Assembly (NCBI GenBank): GCA_009929615.1
Contig: SAAB01000024.1
Span: forward strand, 1-45,899
DNA length: 45,899 bases
From: Clostridia bacterium
GTDB lineage: Bacteria > Bacillota > Clostridia > Lachnospirales > Lachnospiraceae
Direction: 5' to 3'
Under the pieces are notes generated by a model, which saw only the letters and a list, made by a program, of their open reading frames with translations, did not search any database and was not told the DNA's origin. The position numbers and the translations under genes were made by a program. This document shows, in pieces, positions 43,378-45,899 of this stretch. Each line of letters starts with the position of its first letter. Within the stretch, counting starts at the first letter, position 1.

Positions 43378-44709
43378 ATGAAAGATATAAAAAGGCTTTT
43401 TTTAGTAGGTATATGTGCCGTTTTTTTCATTGGCCTTTATTTACTTTCAGATTTTTATGCTGGAGAAGCTGTTGGAAAATACGCAGATGAAATCAGCTCT
43501 GGAAACAGCCGGCTGACTTCCAATGAAGGTGTGACGATGGACAGCCTGTCACTTGAGAATCAGGTCAGCAACTATGTTGCGACGGTGGACAATCAAGAGA
43601 CAACCTTATCCTTTGTTGGAGATATAACCTTTGAGGGAGACCAGTTGGAACGTTATTACGATTCAACGACAGAGACCTTTGATTTCACCAATAGTTTTAA
43701 GTATATCAACCGATATCTGAGGTCTTCAAATTTTGCGGCAGCGAATTTTGAAGCAGTGCTGGCCGGAGCGGACGAAGACTATGATGATGTCTTTGATCAG
43801 TACGGCACAGCCGGATTCTTATATAATATTCCTGATATTGCTGCCGAAAACATAAAAACTGCAGGAATATCCATGCTGCAGACATCGAATGAGCATTCGG
43901 GTGATTTCGGAATAGATGGTGTGAAATCCACATTAAATTATTTAGAAACGGCCGGACTGAGAAGTGCCGGCACCCAGACGGGCTCAAATGATAAGCGTTA
44001 TACCATTGCTTCGGTGAATAGCCTTCAAGTGGGCTATGTTGCTTATACAAACGATTTAAATATTTCGATGGATGAAGCTAACACCTATGGTGTAAATACG
44101 CTGGATAACTATGATTTGACCAAGATAGAGCAGATGTGTGCCGATGTTCAGGCAGCACGAAGAGATGGAGCAGAATTTGTGGTAGCTATGGTTTATGCCG
44201 GGGATGTGTATAGTACGGAACCGGATGACAGCCAGAAAGCCCTCTTTAATTCCCTCTTTGAAGCAGGGGCCGACATTGTTGTTGGCACAGAGCCGTATGC
44301 TCTTCAGCCCATGGAGATTCGTGATTTGACGGATACGGATGGAACAGCGAAGAAAGGAATTGCGATTTACTCTCTGGGAACCTTCCTGGGAAGTGAAGTT
44401 TACGGCAGTTCCGGAGTGAATAATAATATCGGAGTAATTCTTGATGTCGCTATTCACAAAGAAGGTAATAAAAAAGCTAAAATCACAGGATTTTCTTTAA
44501 CACCGACCTGTATAACTTATACAGATGAAGATATTTTTGTACTTCCTGCAGCGGAAGTGAAAAGTAATGAATCTAACTTCTCGGAAGCAGTAGATGAGAC
44601 GGTGATGGAACGTATTAATGCGGCCTGTGATGAGGTAATTCCGGGACTATTAGAAGGAACCGGATTAACTGGCGAATACTCGGGAGCCACTTATGTAGTT
44701 AATTTTTAA
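43378..44709 (+). CDS. CapA-family extracellular protein (PGA_cap metallophosphatase fold)
   Basis: 443 residues. An N-terminal membrane anchor (about 8-24) precedes the PGA_cap domain: SFVGDITFEGDQ (first metal motif, with Gly-Asp), AANFEAVL (Asn/Glu motif), LQTSNEHSGDFGIDG (Asn-His motif), VAMVYAG and GADIVVGTEPYALQPMEI. CapA proteins take part in poly-gamma-glutamate capsule production, but most Clostridial members stand alone like this one, with no capBC nearby, so the substrate is unknown. 30 bp after alaS, CGGAG as RBS. Confidence 0.88.
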   Translation: MKDIKRLFLVGICAVFFIGLYLLSDFYAGEAVGKYADEISSGNSRLTSNEGVTMDSLSLENQVSNYVATVDNQETTLSFVGDITFEGDQLERYYDSTTETFDFTNSFKYINRYLRSSNFAAANFEAVLAGADEDYDDVFDQYGTAGFLYNIPDIAAENIKTAGISMLQTSNEHSGDFGIDGVKSTLNYLETAGLRSAGTQTGSNDKRYTIASVNSLQVGYVAYTNDLNISMDEANTYGVNTLDNYDLTKIEQMCADVQAARRDGAEFVVAMVYAGDVYSTEPDDSQKALFNSLFEAGADIVVGTEPYALQPMEIRDLTDTDGTAKKGIAIYSLGTFLGSEVYGSSGVNNNIGVILDVAIHKEGNKKAKITGFSLTPTCITYTDEDIFVLPAAEVKSNESNFSEAVDETVMERINAACDEVIPGLLEGTGLTGEYSGATYVVNF

Positions 44710-44717
44710 ATTAGTGG

Positions 44718-44745
44718 TTGACGAATTTCGAATATATGCTATACT
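44718..44745 (+). promoter_or_regulatory. Promoter of rpsU
   Basis: TTGACG (44718-44723), 16-bp spacer, TATACT (44740-44745), leader of about 70 nt before the ribosomal protein gene. Confidence 0.75.
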
Positions 44746-44822
44746 ACTAGTAGTGCTATGTGAAAATATACCCACAGTTGTATAAGCACAATACGCAACT
44801 GGAGGGAGGTAAGGTGTGAGCT

Positions 44823-44999
44823 ATGTCAAACGTAATCGTTAAAGAGAACGAAACATTGGACAGTGCTTTACGCAGATTCAAAAGAAACTGTGCAAAGGCT
44901 GGCATTCAGCAGGAAATTCGTAAGAGAGAGCATTACGAAAAACCAAGTGTTAGACGTAAGAAGAAATCTGAGGCTGCTAGAAAGCGCAAATATAAATAA
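44823..44999 (+). CDS. rpsU: 30S ribosomal protein S21
   Basis: 58 residues: begins [20 protein letters not shown], continues [18 protein letters not shown] and ends in a basic KRKYK tail, an exact match to the bS21 pattern. It binds near the 16S 3' end and helps initiation. An unusually purine-rich GGAGGGAGGTAAGG precedes ATG. Own promoter and terminator make it monocistronic. Confidence 0.97.
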   Translation: MSNVIVKENETLDSALRRFKRNCAKAGIQQEIRKREHYEKPSVRRKKKSEAARKRKYK

Positions 45000-45017
45000 T
45001 CTTCGGATACCTGATAT

Positions 45018-45048
45018 AAAAGCTATAACTTATGTTATAGCTTTTTTT
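45018..45048 (+). terminator. Terminator of rpsU
   Basis: 12-bp stem AAAAGCTATAAC / GTTATAGCTTTT, loop TTAT, run of seven T. Confidence 0.92.
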
Positions 45049-45103
45049 ATATCATAAAAACCGGCCTCTTAAGCATAGAATGTAGAAAAAAGGGAGAATT
45101 ATT

Positions 45104-45367
45104 TTGTTAAAGGATTGGATTCAGGAGACTCAGGTCCTGCCCGAAGAAATCATACAGGATATACCGGTTTTATATGTTCTTGGTCAAAAAGAAATAAAAA
45201 TAATGAATTATAAGAAAATCCTTCATTACAGTCCGGAGGAGATGGTTCTTTTATTAAATGCAAATCGTTTAATTGTATCCGGGGAAGCCTTGAATATTGA
45301 TTATTTCAATGAGGATGAAATCTGTATCCGGGGCCATGTTATTTCTATCACATATCAAAGTGGGTGA
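45104..45367 (+). CDS. yqfC: Sporulation protein YqfC (YabP/YqfC family)
   Basis: 87 residues. It matches YqfC in length and pattern: PVLYVLGQKEIKIMNYKKIL, then NRLIVSGEALNIDYF and EICIRGHVISI. The genes yqfC and yqfD are adjacent in sporeformers and belong to the mother-cell sigma-E regulon in Bacillus. TTG start with AGGGAGAA upstream. I could not find a clear sigma-E promoter in the 55-bp gap. Confidence 0.88.
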   Translation: MLKDWIQETQVLPEEIIQDIPVLYVLGQKEIKIMNYKKILHYSPEEMVLLLNANRLIVSGEALNIDYFNEDEICIRGHVISITYQSG

Positions 45368-45383
45368 AAGGATGGTGCCGCCG

Positions 45384-45821
45384 ATGGAATGGCTGTTCCG
45401 ATGGATACGGGGATTTCTTCAATGCAGACTTAAAGGTGGAGACATGGAACGATTTTTTAATCTCTGCCATCACAGTGGGATGGAATGCTGGAATATGAAT
45501 TATCAGGAGGGCGTATGTCATTGCTGCATTTACCTGGAAGATTTTCGTAGAATACGTCCCTTTGTCAGGAAGACAAGAGTCAGGGTGCAGATTGAAAAAC
45601 GCTGCGGTTTGGCTTTTTTTATGGATTTTTTAAATAAAAGGAAAGCACTCTGGATGGGAATGGTCGGATGTATAATCTGTTTGTGTTTTTTGTCTGCCCA
45701 TATCTGGAAAATAGAGTTTTATGGCAATTCCTACTATACAGACGAAGGATTAAAAAAATATCTGGCTGAAGCAGAGGGGATTGATATAGGTATCTGGAAA
45801 CTGGTGCTAGTATGTAAGTAG
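45384..45821 (+). pseudogene. yqfD: yqfD, truncated after its first transmembrane segment
   Basis: About 145 residues of a protein that is normally near 400. The beginning fits YqfD (EWLFRWIRGFLQCRLKGG, ERFFNLCHHSGMECW). A hydrophobic helix (about 91-110) leads into IWKIEFYGNSYYTDEGLKKYL, the usual segment before the large extracytoplasmic domain. After IDIGIWK the family pattern stops and TAG follows. ATG at 45384 best fits the family; ATG 45372 is possible. Downstream DNA looks like the end of a mobile element, so the gene was probably interrupted at about 45800. Confidence 0.75.
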
Positions 45822-45899
45822 TACAAATTAAACATGACCATTTTCAATAAATATTATATGATAGTCTTACAGGAGGAATGGTTATGGCTAAAGGTACTC
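45800..45899 (+). mobile_element. Probable left end of another mobile element interrupting yqfD
   Basis: The sequence changes character at about 45800 to AT-rich DNA. It carries a promoter-like ATGACC-N17-TATGAT (45834-45862) and a consensus AGGAGG 7 bp before an ATG at 45884 that is cut by the window edge. The element type cannot be named from so little sequence. Confidence 0.4.
45884..45899 (+). CDS. Start of an unidentified gene, cut by the window edge
   Basis: Only MAKGT is visible, after AGGAGG with 7-bp spacing. Its place inside the DNA that breaks yqfD suggests a transposase or other mobile-element gene. Confidence 0.4.

Noticed and set aside
44816-44842. Eight-codon upstream frame overlapping the rpsU start
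   Set aside because: GTG with AGG nearby, but such short frames are frequent by chance, and the SD serves the rpsU ATG equally well.
44863-45057. 64-codon plus-strand frame over rpsU and its terminator
   Set aside because: Out of frame with the certain S21 gene and runs through its terminator hairpin.
1-45899. CRISPR array, phage genes, tRNA or rRNA genes
   Set aside because: No regularly spaced identical repeats, no phage structural genes, and no cloverleaf or rRNA-like sequence was recognised in any intergenic gap.

Overview
The window is a stretch of low-to-moderate GC Firmicutes chromosome. The most likely source is a spore-forming member of the Clostridia, family Lachnospiraceae. The evidence is spoIVA, a yqfC/yqfD pair, a SleB-type cell-wall hydrolase, an EFR1-type flavodoxin-ferredoxin, a short-form HisG with HisZ, and strong AGGAGG ribosome binding sites with frequent GTG/TTG starts. 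Nearly all genes read on the + strand. I saw no rRNA, tRNA, CRISPR array or replication origin.

Layout. 1-7.7 kb: the 3' end of a very large beta-helix-like surface protein, an EFR1 ferredoxin, a PAP2-type membrane phosphatase, and an MBOAT/DHHW pair that probably O-acylates an exported glycan. 7.9-11.7 kb: an anti-sigma-like zinc-finger protein, DNA polymerase I and CoaE. 12.0-13.2 kb: a secreted SH3/SleB hydrolase, followed by an IS with a DDE transposase (13.3-14.8 kb). 15.0-19.0 kb: a WalJ-type metallo-hydrolase, the ACT/PFL pair and a PepD dipeptidase. 19.1-24.8 kb: a type IV pilus locus (pilB, pilT) that is cut in the first 60 codons of pilC. The break is filled by an IS30-family element and a fragment of an unrelated minus-strand gene. 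On the far side only the C-terminal part of a DUF5057-like extracellular protein remains.

24.9-34.6 kb: spoIVA, whose Shine-Dalgarno sequence lies inside an 18-bp hairpin, then a dense run of nucleic-acid-processing genes. These are RNase HI, an RsmF-type m5C methyltransferase, an RsuA pseudouridine synthase, a HAD phosphatase, a YgiQ radical-SAM protein, an unknown membrane protein, an RluA pseudouridine synthase, QueG and RecU. 34.6-40.6 kb: a histidine operon hisZ-G-D-B-(hisA-like)-(HisF-like domain fused to HisI-HisE), then a 38-codon membrane peptide gene. 40.7-45.9 kb: alaS, a CapA-family protein, rpsU, yqfC, and a yqfD cut off after about 145 codons by what looks like the left end of another mobile element.

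The most unusual content has three parts. First, the HisA-like protein and the HisF-like domain fused to HisIE both lack residues known to be needed for catalysis, and hisH, a standalone hisF, hisC and a histidinol phosphatase are absent from the cluster. Second, the spoIVA leader hairpin has G-U pairs that fit only the + strand RNA, so it looks built to block translation or transcription that reads in from upstream. Third, at least two loci (pilus, yqfD) are visibly broken by mobile DNA. The region from pilC to the DUF5057 fragment looks like a deletion plus insertion rather than a simple IS hop.
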